64,000 bases of DNA, from positions 1-64,000 of the forward strand of contig JALCOL010000010.1 of the NCBI GenBank assembly GCA_022649665.1, given 5' to 3'. Position 1 is the first letter of the stretch. Every line of letters begins with the position of its first letter. Positions 46,090 to 55,658 of the stretch are shown here, in pieces. Under the pieces are notes generated by a model. It was not told where the DNA came from, searched no databases, and saw nothing but the letters and a program-made list of their open reading frames with translations. The stretch comes from Enterococcaceae bacterium (lineage in GTDB: Bacteria > Bacillota > Bacilli > Lactobacillales > Enterococcaceae). A program made the position numbers and the translations under genes.

Positions 46090-47148
46090 ATGAAACTTCC
46101 TGAACTTACAATCGACGACCTTACTGTTCCTGTTCCGATCGTTCAAGGCGGAATGGGGGTAGGAATCAGTCTTGCTTCTTTAAGCGGAAATGTTGCCAAA
46201 GAGGGCGGCATCGGGATCATTTCCGCCGCGCAGATCGGCTTCAAGCGTGCGGACTTTTTTGATCATCCGATCAAAGCCAACTTGGCACAGATCCCGCTCG
46301 AACTTGAAAAAGCACGGAAGATCGCTCCGAACGGCGTGCTCGGCTTCAATATCATGGTCGCCACCAATCGCTATGAAGAATATGTCCAAGCGGCGATCGA
46401 AGCTGGTGCAGATGTGATCATCTCGGGTGCGGGACTTCCATTAAAACTTCCGGCGCTGGCCCAAAATTCGAAGACGAAGATCGCCCCAGTCATCTCCAGC
46501 GCAAAAGCGGCAAAAATTCTTCTTCATTATTGGGAAAAACATTTTGATTTGACGGCCGACTTTATCGTCGTTGAAAGTCCGGCAGCCGGTGGTCACTTGG
46601 GGTTTTCCTATGACGAAGCGGAAATGCCGTTGGCTGATTTTGATCAAGAACTCCCTAAGATCCTGAAAATCGTCGCACGTTTTCGAGATAAATATCAAAA
46701 GTCGATCCCCGTTCTATTTGCCGGCGGCGTATACGATCAAAAGGATATCCTGCATTATCTGGCGCTCGGCTGCAGCGGTGTCCAGATGGCGAGCCGCTTT
46801 GTAACAACCAAGGAATGCGACGCACCCGCATCTTTTAAAGAAGCCTATTTGAATGCAACGGCAGAAGACATTCAAATTATCAAAAGTCCGGTCGGCATGC
46901 CGGGACGTGCCATTCATAATCCGTTTACCGAAAAAATCAAGAGCGGCCCGATCCCGCCGCAGCACTGTTATCAGTGTTTGAGCCGCAAACATTGCGACCG
47001 CAAGACCATTCCGTTTTGCATCTCCAAATCATTGATCGACAGTGCCGCCGGCGATGCACAAAACGGCTTGGTCTTTGCCGGCTCGACCATCGCACGCTTA
47101 AAGGAAATGACAACGGTCCATGAATTAATGAAAGAATTGACAGAATAG
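46090..47148 (+). CDS. Nitronate monooxygenase/FabK-like flavin oxidoreductase
   Basis: 352 residues; ATG behind AAAGGAG. Same TIM-barrel family as FabK: PIVQGGMGVGISLASLSG, the catalytic-His block ESPAAGGHLGF (about 172), IPVLFAGGVYDQKDILHYL and QMASRFVTTKECDAP. Distinctive C-terminal cluster of four Cys and one His (CYQCLSRKHCDRKTIPFC, about 297-314) not present in the operon's FabK, possibly a metal site. Divergent from fabT and under its own FabT box, so co-regulated with lipid synthesis. Likely FMN-dependent; substrate unknown (a 2-enoyl lipid or nitronate are options). Confidence 0.88.
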   Translation: MKLPELTIDDLTVPVPIVQGGMGVGISLASLSGNVAKEGGIGIISAAQIGFKRADFFDHPIKANLAQIPLELEKARKIAPNGVLGFNIMVATNRYEEYVQAAIEAGADVIISGAGLPLKLPALAQNSKTKIAPVISSAKAAKILLHYWEKHFDLTADFIVVESPAAGGHLGFSYDEAEMPLADFDQELPKILKIVARFRDKYQKSIPVLFAGGVYDQKDILHYLALGCSGVQMASRFVTTKECDAPASFKEAYLNATAEDIQIIKSPVGMPGRAIHNPFTEKIKSGPIPPQHCYQCLSRKHCDRKTIPFCISKSLIDSAAGDAQNGLVFAGSTIARLKEMTTVHELMKELTE

Positions 47149-47153
47149 CCAGA

Positions 47154-47216
47154 AGCCGCTTTTGAAATACCGTTTATTCGGAAATAGGCGCCGCGACAAA
47201 CTCATGTCGCGGCTTT
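47154..47216 (+). repeat. Dispersed intergenic repeat, copy 2 (3' part only)
   Basis: GAAGCCGCTTTTGAAATACC GTTTATTCGG plus a terminator hairpin corresponds to the 3' third of copies 1 and 3. Confidence 0.75.
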
Positions 47217-47218
47217 TT
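47190..47218 (+). terminator. Terminator of the oxidoreductase gene
   Basis: GCCGCGACA pairs with TGTCGCGGC, 6-base loop, then five T; carried by repeat copy 2. Confidence 0.88.
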
Positions 47219-47307
47219 GATATACTTCAAACTATAAAAACATTCTGAAAAATGATATAAAATAGATATATGCTCCACTTCGCTATCTTTAGAAAGGAAG
47301 TCTTTGG

Positions 47308-48046
47308 ATGAGCTTGGGAAATTTCATCTATTTTATCATTGCCGGTGTTCTTGGGGGGCTTTTGTCTTCAGTTGCCGGTCTCGCCTCACTTGCTTCTTAT
47401 CCGGCACTGCTCCTGGCAGGTATCCCGCCCGTGGTCGCGAACGTCACGAATACCGCTTCGCTGATTTTTGCCGGGATCGGCGCGACCTTATCCTCTCGCA
47501 AAGAATTGCGCGGTGAAGGGCGCATGATGGCGCTTCTCCTTGCGATCGCCCTCTCCGGCGGCATTTTCGGTTCTTTTCTGCTTTTGGTCGAGTCCCCAAA
47601 AACATTTGAGCATATCGTGCCTTTTTTCATCTTGCTCTCCGGCATTTTACTTCTTATAAGTCGGCGAAATGGTACGGGTAAGCAGATGCCTCCGCTGGCT
47701 TCGCAAAATAAAGGCTTGCTGCTTTTGAAAGGCGTCGGTGTTTTTGTGATCGGCGCTTATACTGGTTACTTTGGTGCCGCCGGCGGTGTAATGATGTTGG
47801 CGCTTTTCAGTTTTGAACGCCTTTAAAAATGTCATGGCTTTTGCCGCCAACTTGATCGCCGCGGTCGTTTTCGCTCTCAACGGCAAAGTCGACTGGCCGA
47901 TCGTTTTGCCATTAGGGCTCGGCTTTTTGATCGGCGGCTACTGCGGGCCGATCATTGTGCGCCATGCCCCGGTAAAAACTTTGCGGATCTTGATCGCTTT
48001 CGGTGCATTCATACTGGCCGGCTATTTATTTTTTGCCGCCTTTTGA
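47308..48046 (+). pseudogene. TauE/SafE-family permease gene, frameshifted
   Basis: The first frame (47308-47826, 172 residues) starts at ATG behind AAAGGAAG and encodes the N-terminal half (GVLGGLLSSVAGLASLASYP, then GAYTGYFGAAGGVMMLALF) of a sulfite-exporter TauE/SafE permease. The second frame (from about 47813) continues with LNAFKNVMAFAANLIAAVVF and two more helices to the usual end. The join near 47813-47826 lacks a few residues normally found before the NAxKNV motif, so a small deletion has shifted the frame. Anion or sulfur-compound export is the family role; the gene is probably inactive unless the shift is an assembly error. Confidence 0.85.
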
Positions 48047-48156
48047 TTTTCGGTATTTTTCTGCTTGTGAAATAAATTGTAATTTCTAAATATTACCGAT
48101 ATAATTATGCTGCTGAATCAGTAAACTCGAATACATATTTTGAAAGGACGAAAAAA

Positions 48157-48912
48157 GTGAAAAAGACAAATCTAGCGGCTTTAGGTGCCGCACTTTTAGT
48201 TCCTGCTGCCGCCTGCCTCCCCGTTTCTCTGCCGGAAGTTTCTGCCAATGCGGCCGCCTCTCAGTCCAGTGCAGATGGTTTCATTAATGAAATCGCCCCC
48301 AGCGCGCAGATCGTGGCAGCAAATCACGGGCTATTCGCTTCGATCCTGATCGCTCAGGCAATGATCGAAAGCGGCAACGGTACGAGCCAGCTTTCACAAG
48401 CCCCTTACTACAACTTTTTCGGAATCAAAGCATATAGCGGCGAAGCTTCCGTTACTTTGGCGACCCAAGAAGTGATCGACGGCAAAACGGTGGTCATGCA
48501 GGAACCTTTCCGCAGCTACGGTGATTTAAGCGGTTCTTTAAATGATTATGCGGCAACGATCCAGCAAAACTTCCCAGGCGCGACCGTCGCAGCCGCCGGC
48601 AATTATCAAACCGCGGCTCAATATCTCGTCGGCCGCTACGCTACCGCTCCAAATTATGCACAAGCCTTGATCCAAACGATCTCTTCTCATCAACTGGACC
48701 ATTTCGATACTGCGAACACAGCAAGCAGCCAGACCACAGCATCTGTTTCCACTGCTGCCCCTGCCGCTTCTTCAGGACAAACTTACACTGTCCAAAACGG
48801 CGACTCTGTTTGGTCGATCGCCCAAAACCACGGGCTTACGATGGAACAGCTGCAGCAGAAAAACGGCATGAGTGACTACTATATTTATCCTGGCCAAACA
48901 TTGAACGTTTGA
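48157..48912 (+). CDS. Secreted GH73 glucosaminidase with C-terminal LysM
   Basis: 251 residues; GTG start behind GAAAGGACG. Signal peptide (1-about 32, basic start, Ala-rich core, cleavage near VSANA). Glucosaminidase domain (about 40-180) with ILIAQAMIESGNGTSQLSQ carrying the catalytic Glu and APYYNFFGIKA. A Ser/Thr/Ala-rich linker (about 188-210) joins one LysM domain (YTVQNGDSVWSIAQNHGLTM to YIYPGQTLNV) that binds peptidoglycan. Cell-wall hydrolase for daughter-cell separation or turnover. Monocistronic with a strong terminator. Confidence 0.94.
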   Translation: MKKTNLAALGAALLVPAAACLPVSLPEVSANAAASQSSADGFINEIAPSAQIVAANHGLFASILIAQAMIESGNGTSQLSQAPYYNFFGIKAYSGEASVTLATQEVIDGKTVVMQEPFRSYGDLSGSLNDYAATIQQNFPGATVAAAGNYQTAAQYLVGRYATAPNYAQALIQTISSHQLDHFDTANTASSQTTASVSTAAPAASSGQTYTVQNGDSVWSIAQNHGLTMEQLQQKNGMSDYYIYPGQTLNV

Positions 48913-48925
48913 TTCTTAGGAAAAC

Positions 48926-48964
48926 AAAAAGATCTCCCAGAAATTTTGTGGGAGATCTTTTTTT
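48926..48964 (+). terminator. Terminator of the glucosaminidase gene
   Basis: AAAGATCTCCCA pairs with TGGGAGATCTTT (48949-48960), then TTTTT. It could also serve the convergent DUF1989 gene. Confidence 0.92.
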
Positions 48965-49049
48965 GATTTAAAAAATGTTCTAAAGTCTTTAGAACAACCA
49001 TAAAACAATGCTCTTTAAAAACGAATGGCGATGCAAAAACTGTTCTGAT

Positions 49050-49643
49050 CTATTCTTGAACCACGATCTTTATCGGCGTACATTCTCCACCATTGCAGCT
49101 GCTTTCAGATACACTGCAGGCAGCTACTGCAAGCAAAACGTCCATTTCAGCGCGCAGCACTATTTTATCTCCAGCTTTGGAGACGGGTTCTTCTACCGAT
49201 ATTTTCCCGTTCGGCAATATTTTTGTGTGCATAAAAATATTAAACGGTGTGATCTCTGCTTTTTTTGTATCAAAAGCTTCGCTTAACGATTGATTGATGT
49301 TTGCCAAGCAATTCGGATGATTTTTGCCCGTGTGATAAAAGAAGTCGTACATTTCCGGTCGGCAGCAAGGATGCAGCAGATCATGCTCTTTGACCTCATC
49401 TTCAATGATCGTAAACATTTGATGATAAAGGTTTGTATAAATCGAATCCCCGGTGCTGATCTTGATACTCTCATTGCAATCGATCGTGACCCCGGCGGAA
49501 AGAAACTCTTCAGGTGTAGTTTGATTTGTCGCAAAAAAATCAACGACCTGCTGCCCTTTCAGATCAATGACCTCGATCAATTCTCCTTTTTTCACCGGAA
49601 TCTTTATCCCGCTTTTTGCTTTGACGATATATTCTTTTTGCAA
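49050..49643 (-). CDS. DUF1989 (urea carboxylase-associated) family protein
   Basis: 197 residues; TTG eight bases after GGAGG is preferred, the ATG codons upstream overlap that site. DUF1989 landmarks: GQQVVDFFATNQ (about 31), STGDSIYTNL (about 63), HDLLHPCCRPEMYDFFY (about 87) and HPNCLANINQSL (about 108), with several Cys/His suited to zinc binding, plus a Cys-rich end (AACSVSESSCNGGECTP). Relatives sit beside urea carboxylase or guanidine/amine genes; none is here. More AT-rich than its neighbours, a hint of separate origin. Confidence 0.85.
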   Translation of the reverse strand: MQKEYIVKAKSGIKIPVKKGELIEVIDLKGQQVVDFFATNQTTPEEFLSAGVTIDCNESIKISTGDSIYTNLYHQMFTIIEDEVKEHDLLHPCCRPEMYDFFYHTGKNHPNCLANINQSLSEAFDTKKAEITPFNIFMHTKILPNGKISVEEPVSKAGDKIVLRAEMDVLLAVAACSVSESSCNGGECTPIKIVVQE

Positions 49644-49725
49644 TTTCTTTTCCTCCATATACAAATATTATTACATATTTTATATTACCATAATCCTCCC
49701 GGCAAAATTCAAGACATTTCGATGC

Positions 49726-49757
49726 ATAAAAAACTGCCCGCGAAATGACGGACAGTT
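49726..49757 (-). terminator. Terminator of the iolA-to-symporter operon
   Basis: Minus-strand AACTGTCCG pairs with CGGGCAGTT, 8-base loop, one internal mismatch, followed by TTTTT. Confidence 0.8.
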
Positions 49758-49785
49758 GGTCGAGCTTTACTCTAAAAAATTTACA

Positions 49786-51387
49786 TCATTTCAAAGCAGC
49801 AAAGCCTAATGGTGAAAAGGCTAAATAGGTCGCGATGACTAGCAGGACCAAGAAAGTTCCGACAAAGAGCGCTTTGCCCCATGGCTTGATATCTACTTTA
49901 GTATCAAAGCTGCGCAATTCGAAGATTCCATCGGGACGCCAGTGTGAAATCAAATACATTACCAGCACGTCCAAGAAGAATAAGATACTAAGAACATACA
50001 AGAAATGGACATCTTTCAAAAAGACTTTTGACAGCGCATACAATACCACGTGCATGGCGATCGTCACTTTCGCGGAAAGCGCGGTGGCGCGTTTCGAATA
50101 AAAAGCGAACAAGATGATCACTAAAAGCGGCATATTGTATAGACCGTTGAACTCTTGGACAAACTGATAGAGTCCCGCTGGTGCAAATGAGATCAATGGC
50201 GCCACGGCGATCGAAATGATTCCCACGATGATCGTCACAGTTTTGCCGGCGCGGGTAACTTGCCGGTCAGTGGCCTTCTTATTGAAGACTGGTTTGTAAA
50301 AATCAAGCGAGAACAACGTTGAAGTCGCGTTCAATGCCCCAGCGAATGAAGAGAGGATCGCTCCGAAAATCACGGCGGCGAAAACGCCAAAGAGCACGTG
50401 TGGCAGAACTTCAGTGACTAGAAATGGATAAGCATTGTCCGGATTGTTCAAAAGTTTATCGCCAAAAATATTTCGGGCAACGATTCCTGGAAAGACTAAG
50501 AACAGCGCACCGAAAACCTTGAACCCACCGACAAGAAAGGCGCCTTTTTGCGCTTCAGCGAGGTTTTTCCCCGATAATGCTTTTTGGACGATCATCTGAT
50601 TCGTACACCAGAAAAAGAGATTATTGAACAGCATTCCGGTGATCAACGTCGGCCACGGCACGATCTTAGAGTCGATCGAACCGACCGAATTCAAAAGCCA
50701 CGGCGTATGATCAACGACATAATCCAAGCCGCCGATAAAACTCCCGCTGCCTAATTTTGTCAGCCCAAGGATCGGGATCAGCAGTCCACAGATCAAAAGC
50801 CCAGCCCCGTAAATCGTGTCGCTGTTCGCACTCAGGGACAATCCACCGATCAAGAGATACAAAATTCCGGTGATCCCGATAAAACCGGCAACGAGAATGA
50901 TCGAGACGATCGGCCGCACCCCGAGCAATTGATCGATATGAAATATTTTATTGAAGACCAGGGCACCTGAGTACAAAACGACCGGTAGAAATGAAACCAT
51001 ATAGGTGATCATAAAAAGGATCGAAATAATGCGTTTAGTAACGGTATCGTAGCGAATCTCCAAAAAGTCCGAGACGGTGTTGATCCCGTACTTAAAATAC
51101 TTCGGCAGAAAAATCAGTGCCAGCGCAACGATCGCGATCGCGGCCGTTACTTCCCATGCCATGACTTCCATCCCTGCTTTATAGCTTTGACCATTTTGAC
51201 CTACGATTTGTTCAGTGGATAAATTGGTCATGATGATCGTTCCGGCGATCGGCAGGGCGGTCAAACTCCGCCCTCCCATAAAGAAGCCTTCCGATCCGGA
51301 TGTGTCGACAGCGCGCGAACGCTTAAAAGCGTAAATCCAAACACAGCCGACGATCACTGCAAAACTGATGACTGAAAACAGATTCAT
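49786..51387 (-). CDS. Sodium:solute symporter (SSS/SLC5 family), likely inositol uptake
   Basis: 533 residues with about 14 transmembrane helices. SSS landmarks: GFFMGGRSLTALPIAGTIIM and NLSTEQIVGQNGQSYKAG (first inverted repeat, about 35-70), and IFGAILSSFAGALNATSTLF (about 340) with the conserved sodium-site Ser/Thr. Resembles the YidK/SGLT-like branch. Last gene of the iolA-B-C-E run, 18 bases after iolE, so inositol or a related cyclitol/sugar is the probable substrate. Confidence 0.88.
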   Translation of the reverse strand: MNLFSVISFAVIVGCVWIYAFKRSRAVDTSGSEGFFMGGRSLTALPIAGTIIMTNLSTEQIVGQNGQSYKAGMEVMAWEVTAAIAIVALALIFLPKYFKYGINTVSDFLEIRYDTVTKRIISILFMITYMVSFLPVVLYSGALVFNKIFHIDQLLGVRPIVSIILVAGFIGITGILYLLIGGLSLSANSDTIYGAGLLICGLLIPILGLTKLGSGSFIGGLDYVVDHTPWLLNSVGSIDSKIVPWPTLITGMLFNNLFFWCTNQMIVQKALSGKNLAEAQKGAFLVGGFKVFGALFLVFPGIVARNIFGDKLLNNPDNAYPFLVTEVLPHVLFGVFAAVIFGAILSSFAGALNATSTLFSLDFYKPVFNKKATDRQVTRAGKTVTIIVGIISIAVAPLISFAPAGLYQFVQEFNGLYNMPLLVIILFAFYSKRATALSAKVTIAMHVVLYALSKVFLKDVHFLYVLSILFFLDVLVMYLISHWRPDGIFELRSFDTKVDIKPWGKALFVGTFLVLLVIATYLAFSPLGFAALK

Positions 51388-51405
51388 AATAGGTCCTCGC
51401 TTTTC

Positions 51406-52290
51406 CTACAGTCCAGTGACCGCATTGATATAGGCACGCGCTTTTTTAGCATAAATAAATGGATTTGCTTTTGCCGGATCTTGTTCTGCCTCAACGATGA
51501 TCCAGCCTGCATAGCCGCTCGCTTTGATCAGCTCCCAAATCGGCTGAAAGTCGATCATGCCATCTCCCGGAATCGTGAATACCCCATCTTTTACGCCTGC
51601 TAAAAAGCTCATTTTTGCTTCTTTCACTTCTTGCATTTTTGCTTCGCGGATGTCTTTAAAGTGAATGTGAAAGATCCGGTCTTGATATTTTTTGAAGATC
51701 GCCAGCGGATCTTCTCCCGAGAAAACCAAGTGTCCGGTGTCAAACAGCAAAAACACTTTTTCAGGATCTGTTTCTGCCATCAAACGATCGATCTCCGCAG
51801 TCGTTTGGACGCCGGTTCCCATGTGGTGATGATAAACGATCTTCATGTCTTTTTCTAACGCCAGCGCACCTAAGCTGTCCAATCCGCTGGTAAGTTTTTC
51901 CCACTCTTCTTCCGTGAAGACTGGCTTCTGATCAAATACGGGAGTTTCCATTTGTCCCTGGACACTGTGCCCTTGTTCGGAAACCACGATCACCTTTGCG
52001 CCCATCGCCGAAAGAAAGTCGCGATGTTTAATGAAGGCTTCTTTTGTTTCTGCATACGGCGCAGTCGTTAAAAACGAGCTGAACCATGCACTCGCGACAT
52101 TCAAGCCGCGCGGCTCCAAATAATTTTCCAGCACTTTCGGATCTTTTGGATATTTATTGCCGATCTCCGTCCCTGTATAGCCGGCTAAAGCCATCTCACT
52201 GATACATTGTTCAAAGCTGTTGTCTTTCCCCAATTCCGGCATGTCGTCATTCGTCCATGCGATCGGTGCGATTCCCAGATTAATCATCAT
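51406..52290 (-). CDS. iolE: Inosose dehydratase
   Basis: 294 residues, xylose-isomerase-like TIM barrel. INLGIAPIAWTNDDMPELG at the N-terminus, GYTGTEIGNKYPKDP, and the metal-site blocks YHHHMGTGVQT (about 155), LLFDTGHLVFSGEDP (about 183) and HIHFKDIR (about 210) fit IolE. Converts scyllo-inosose to 3D-(3,5/4)-trihydroxycyclohexane-1,2-dione, which IolD would hydrolyse; iolD is not in this operon. Confidence 0.94.
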   Translation of the reverse strand: MMINLGIAPIAWTNDDMPELGKDNSFEQCISEMALAGYTGTEIGNKYPKDPKVLENYLEPRGLNVASAWFSSFLTTAPYAETKEAFIKHRDFLSAMGAKVIVVSEQGHSVQGQMETPVFDQKPVFTEEEWEKLTSGLDSLGALALEKDMKIVYHHHMGTGVQTTAEIDRLMAETDPEKVFLLFDTGHLVFSGEDPLAIFKKYQDRIFHIHFKDIREAKMQEVKEAKMSFLAGVKDGVFTIPGDGMIDFQPIWELIKASGYAGWIIVEAEQDPAKANPFIYAKKARAYINAVTGL

Positions 52291-52305
52291 CCCTGATCCC
52301 CCTCT

Positions 52306-53277
52306 TTATTTTCCGTAAGTTCCGGCTTGTTCCTCGATCAAAGTTTCAATTTGCGCGATCGTCGGCATCGCCTCTGAAGAACTGTGCTTGCTGACGACGA
52401 TCGCAGCAGCTGCACTGCCGTACTGAAGCGCTCCAGCAACATCTTTTCCGTGCGCGAGTGCGGTGATCAGTGCAGCAGCATAAGAGTCACCGGCGCCGAA
52501 AGTTTTCAACACGTTCGAGCGGTAAGCATATCCCCGCGTCACTCTGCCCGCTTTTTCATACGCATATGACCCATCAACACCGTGTTTGATAATGATCAAT
52601 TTTGGCGAATATTCGAACAAATACTGGATCGTCGCTTCATTTTTGCCGTTTTCTTTTCCTTCCAGCATATCGAACTCGTCGCGGGTGCCGATCACGATAT
52701 CCGCTTGCTTTGCCGCTAATTGATAGTAGACCGCAACGTCTTCCGCTGATTTCCAAGTATACGGGCGATAATCAAGTTCAAAGATAACTTCGACGCCGTG
52801 ATTTTTTGCGATCGAAAGTGCTTTGAAGATCGCTTCGCGTGACGGACTCTGTGCAAGAGCTGTTCCCGAGATGACCAGCCGTTTCGCAGCGGCCAGATAT
52901 TCTTCTGAAATTTCTTCCGGCTGCAAATAGAGATCCGCGACTTCATCGCGATACATCAAAATGCTGCATTCAGATGGACTTTTGATTTCTGTAAAGGCGA
53001 GTCCTGCTTTATGCCCTGCTTGATCGAAGACCATTCCCGCCGTATTTACACCGACTTCTTCCATGTACTCTTTAATAAATTTCCCGTGCTGATCATCCGG
53101 GATCTTGCCGATAAAGCCGACCTTGAGTCCCAGCTTTGCAGCGCCGATCGCGATATTGGCCGGCGAGCCGCCGACATATTTTGAAAATGTCTTTGTTTCT
53201 TCCATTGGGCGATTGTACTCGACTGCATTCAAATCGATACAAGCCCGCCCGATCGCGATCACATCATATTTTTCCAC
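52306..53277 (-). CDS. iolC: 5-dehydro-2-deoxygluconokinase
   Basis: 323 residues from GTG behind AGGGGA; a longer ATG reading overlaps iolB and is rejected. PfkB/ribokinase fold: VIAIGRACIDLNAVEYNRPM, KYVGGSPANIAIGAAKLGL (about 33) and the catalytic anion-hole block KTFGAGDSYAAALITALAHG (about 255). Phosphorylates 5-dehydro-2-deoxy-D-gluconate in the inositol pathway. Confidence 0.95.
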   Translation of the reverse strand: MEKYDVIAIGRACIDLNAVEYNRPMEETKTFSKYVGGSPANIAIGAAKLGLKVGFIGKIPDDQHGKFIKEYMEEVGVNTAGMVFDQAGHKAGLAFTEIKSPSECSILMYRDEVADLYLQPEEISEEYLAAAKRLVISGTALAQSPSREAIFKALSIAKNHGVEVIFELDYRPYTWKSAEDVAVYYQLAAKQADIVIGTRDEFDMLEGKENGKNEATIQYLFEYSPKLIIIKHGVDGSYAYEKAGRVTRGYAYRSNVLKTFGAGDSYAAALITALAHGKDVAGALQYGSAAAAIVVSKHSSSEAMPTIAQIETLIEEQAGTYGK

Positions 53278-53300
53278 ACGATTTCCCCTTTTCAGATGAT

Positions 53301-54122
53301 TTATTTCCGGTCGATGATCCATGCATGCTGCGGATCATTGTGAAACTTCCAGATTTTTTTCGGTCCTGCCATGATATTCAAGTAATACGAGGAGTATCCG
53401 TCAGGCACCCCGACTGGATGATACCCTTTTGGCACCAAGACTATCTCCCCGCTTTTCACGCACATCGTCTCATCAAGCAGTTCGTCATCGGTATAGACCC
53501 GCTGGAAAACGAAGCCTGCCGGCGGATTCACTTCATGATAATATGTCTCTTCCAAAAGCGATTCCTCCGGCAGCTGATTTTGGTCATGCTTATGCGGCGG
53601 ATAGCTCGACCAGTTCGCACTTTCGGTATACACTTCAACAACTAAAAGTTTTTCAGCGATCTTGCTTTGATCGTTGAGAATATTGCGGACAAAACGCTGA
53701 TTATGATATTTTCCGCGATTTTCTTCCGTCGTATCGCAGGCTTTGATCAGCGTCGGCTTACGTCCTTCTGCGGCAGCCGGCGCTTGGCAATGAATCAGCC
53801 GGCCTTCGCTTTCGCATTCGATTTCGAATTTTTGCTGTGGCGGAACATACAGGCTGTCGGTCGCTTTTTTTTCAAAAACGCTGGCGCGCGTTCCCACCTT
53901 TTCAAAGACTGTTTCGCCGACCGTGATCGTATAGCGGCCAGTCAGTGCGACAATGCACGTTTCATGTGTGGCCGAGAAATGGGAAATTTTCCCGCCGCTT
54001 TTGAGATCGAAGACGTCGGTGGCCACGTAAACGAGCGGACTGTTCTCTTCTGTGATGTGATGGACCAATGTTGCTTTTTCATTGATCGCAAAGTGGAGCG
54101 GACTCCGTTTCAAATCGACCAT
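53301..54122 (-). CDS. iolB: 5-deoxy-glucuronate isomerase
   Basis: 273 residues, bicupin; ATG behind AAGGAGTG. The metal site SSYPPHKHDQNQLPEES (about 172-190) and the late GEIVLVPKGYHPVGVPDGYS are typical of IolB. Converts 5-deoxy-D-glucuronate to 5-dehydro-2-deoxygluconate, the substrate of IolC. Confidence 0.95.
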   Translation of the reverse strand: MVDLKRSPLHFAINEKATLVHHITEENSPLVYVATDVFDLKSGGKISHFSATHETCIVALTGRYTITVGETVFEKVGTRASVFEKKATDSLYVPPQQKFEIECESEGRLIHCQAPAAAEGRKPTLIKACDTTEENRGKYHNQRFVRNILNDQSKIAEKLLVVEVYTESANWSSYPPHKHDQNQLPEESLLEETYYHEVNPPAGFVFQRVYTDDELLDETMCVKSGEIVLVPKGYHPVGVPDGYSSYYLNIMAGPKKIWKFHNDPQHAWIIDRK

Positions 54123-54138
54123 TTTTCACTCCTTCTTT

Positions 54139-55593
54139 CTACAGATTGCTTTGCGGGTATCGTGCGGTAACAACTTTCCGGTGTGTATAGAACTCTGCAG
54201 AGTCTTTGCCGTTGCAGTGCAGGTCGCCGAAGAACGAATCCTTATAGCCGGAAAAAGCGAAGAACGCCATTGGTGCCGGTACACCTAAATTGACTCCCAG
54301 CATTCCGGCATCGATATTCTCGCGGAAATAATGGATCGCGCTGGCATTATTCGTGAAGATGCAGGCCCCGTTTGCAAACGGTGAACGGTTCGCGAGCGCG
54401 ACCCCTTCCTGAACGCCTTTGATGCGGATCACCGACAGCACCGGCGCAAACAGCTCGTCTTGCCAAATCGTCATGGCCGGGGTCACGTCTTCAAAAATCG
54501 TCGGTCCGACAAAATAACCCGTTTGCGGAAGATTCTCCCGGCCGTCCAAGACCAGTTTTGCACCTTCTGCGATTCCCTTAGCGATATAATCAAACGTACG
54601 CTCCTGATTTTCTTTCCGGATCACCGGTCCAAGGAAAACTCCTTCCTCGAGCCCGTTGCCGATTTTGATTTCTTTAGCGGCTTCGAGCAGCTTTTCCATG
54701 AATTCATCCGCGATCGTGTCTTCGATCGCCAGTACTGCGCAAGCCATGCAACGTTCACCAGCTGATCCGAATGCTGCCGCGATCACATTTTTGACTGTTT
54801 CAGCGATATCCGCATCTTGCAGGACGATCGTATGGTTTTTCGCGCCCGTCAGTGCTTGCACGCGCTTCAAGTGCTTCGTACCCTCTTTATAGACATATTC
54901 GCCGACCCCTCTGGAACCAACGAACGAGATTGCTTTGACTAAATCATGTGACAAAAGACCATTCACGACATCATGCGCACCGTGGACGATATTCAAGACG
55001 CCATTCGGCAGCCCGGCTTCAGTAAACAATTCGATCAGCCGTTCGGCCAAGAGCGGTGTTTTTTCGGACGGTTTCAAAATAAACGTATTCCCGCAGGCGA
55101 TCGCCATCGGAAACATCCAGCAAGGAACCATCATCGGAAAATTGAATGGCGAGATCCCGCCGATCACCCCGAGCGGATATTTATAGTTGGTCGCTTCCAC
55201 ATCGGTCGCAATGCTCGAAAGCGAATCCCCCATCATCAAGGTCGGTGCGCCAGCCGCAAACTCCACATTTTCGATCCCGCGCTGCACTTCACCTAATGCT
55301 TCTGAAAGACTTTTGCCGTTCTCTTTGGTGATCAACGTTGCCAACTCTTTCTTATACTTTATGAGTAACTGTTGATAGTTGAACAAAATCCTTGCCCGCT
55401 TTGGAACTGGAACACGGCTCCATGTTTCAAATGCGCGCTGTGCGACTTCGACGGCACCATCCAGGTCCTCTTTTGTCGAAAGCGGTACTTCGCATAGTAC
55501 CTCTTCTGTTGCCGGATTATAAACGGTTTCATATTGAGCGGTCGTACTGGCGATCCATTGACCGTCAATATAATTCTTTAATCTTCTGGTCAT
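54139..55593 (-). CDS. iolA: (Methyl)malonate-semialdehyde dehydrogenase (acylating)
   Basis: 484 residues, the MmsA family. [15 protein letters not shown], the NAD loop [12 protein letters not shown] (about 226) and the catalytic Cys in [14 protein letters not shown] (about 285, RCMA typical of MmsA). Oxidises malonate semialdehyde with CoA to acetyl-CoA and CO2, the last step of inositol breakdown. First gene of the operon; AGGAGGAG ribosome binding site. Confidence 0.95.
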   Translation of the reverse strand: MTRRLKNYIDGQWIASTTAQYETVYNPATEEVLCEVPLSTKEDLDGAVEVAQRAFETWSRVPVPKRARILFNYQQLLIKYKKELATLITKENGKSLSEALGEVQRGIENVEFAAGAPTLMMGDSLSSIATDVEATNYKYPLGVIGGISPFNFPMMVPCWMFPMAIACGNTFILKPSEKTPLLAERLIELFTEAGLPNGVLNIVHGAHDVVNGLLSHDLVKAISFVGSRGVGEYVYKEGTKHLKRVQALTGAKNHTIVLQDADIAETVKNVIAAAFGSAGERCMACAVLAIEDTIADEFMEKLLEAAKEIKIGNGLEEGVFLGPVIRKENQERTFDYIAKGIAEGAKLVLDGRENLPQTGYFVGPTIFEDVTPAMTIWQDELFAPVLSVIRIKGVQEGVALANRSPFANGACIFTNNASAIHYFRENIDAGMLGVNLGVPAPMAFFAFSGYKDSFFGDLHCNGKDSAEFYTHRKVVTARYPQSNL

Positions 55594-55610
55594 TCATGCT
55601 CCTCCTCATT

Positions 55611-55624
55611 CGTAAGTGCTTACA
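55611..55624. promoter_or_regulatory. cre-like site at the iolA promoter
   Basis: Minus-strand TGTAAGCACTTACG overlaps the expected iolA transcription start. It fits the CcpA cre pattern at most positions but has A for G in the central CG. Confidence 0.6.
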
Positions 55625-55629
55625 AGAGT

Positions 55630-55658
55630 ATAGTACTCGAATCATTTCTGCTCGTCAA
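55630..55658 (-). promoter_or_regulatory. iolA operon promoter
   Basis: Minus strand -35 TTGACG (55653-55658), 17-base spacer, -10 TACTAT (55630-55635). Confidence 0.8.

Noticed and set aside
47813-48046. Second TauE frame as an independent 77-residue gene
   Set aside because: Starts at a TTG without Shine-Dalgarno and continues the family domain exactly where the first frame stops, so it is a frameshift product.
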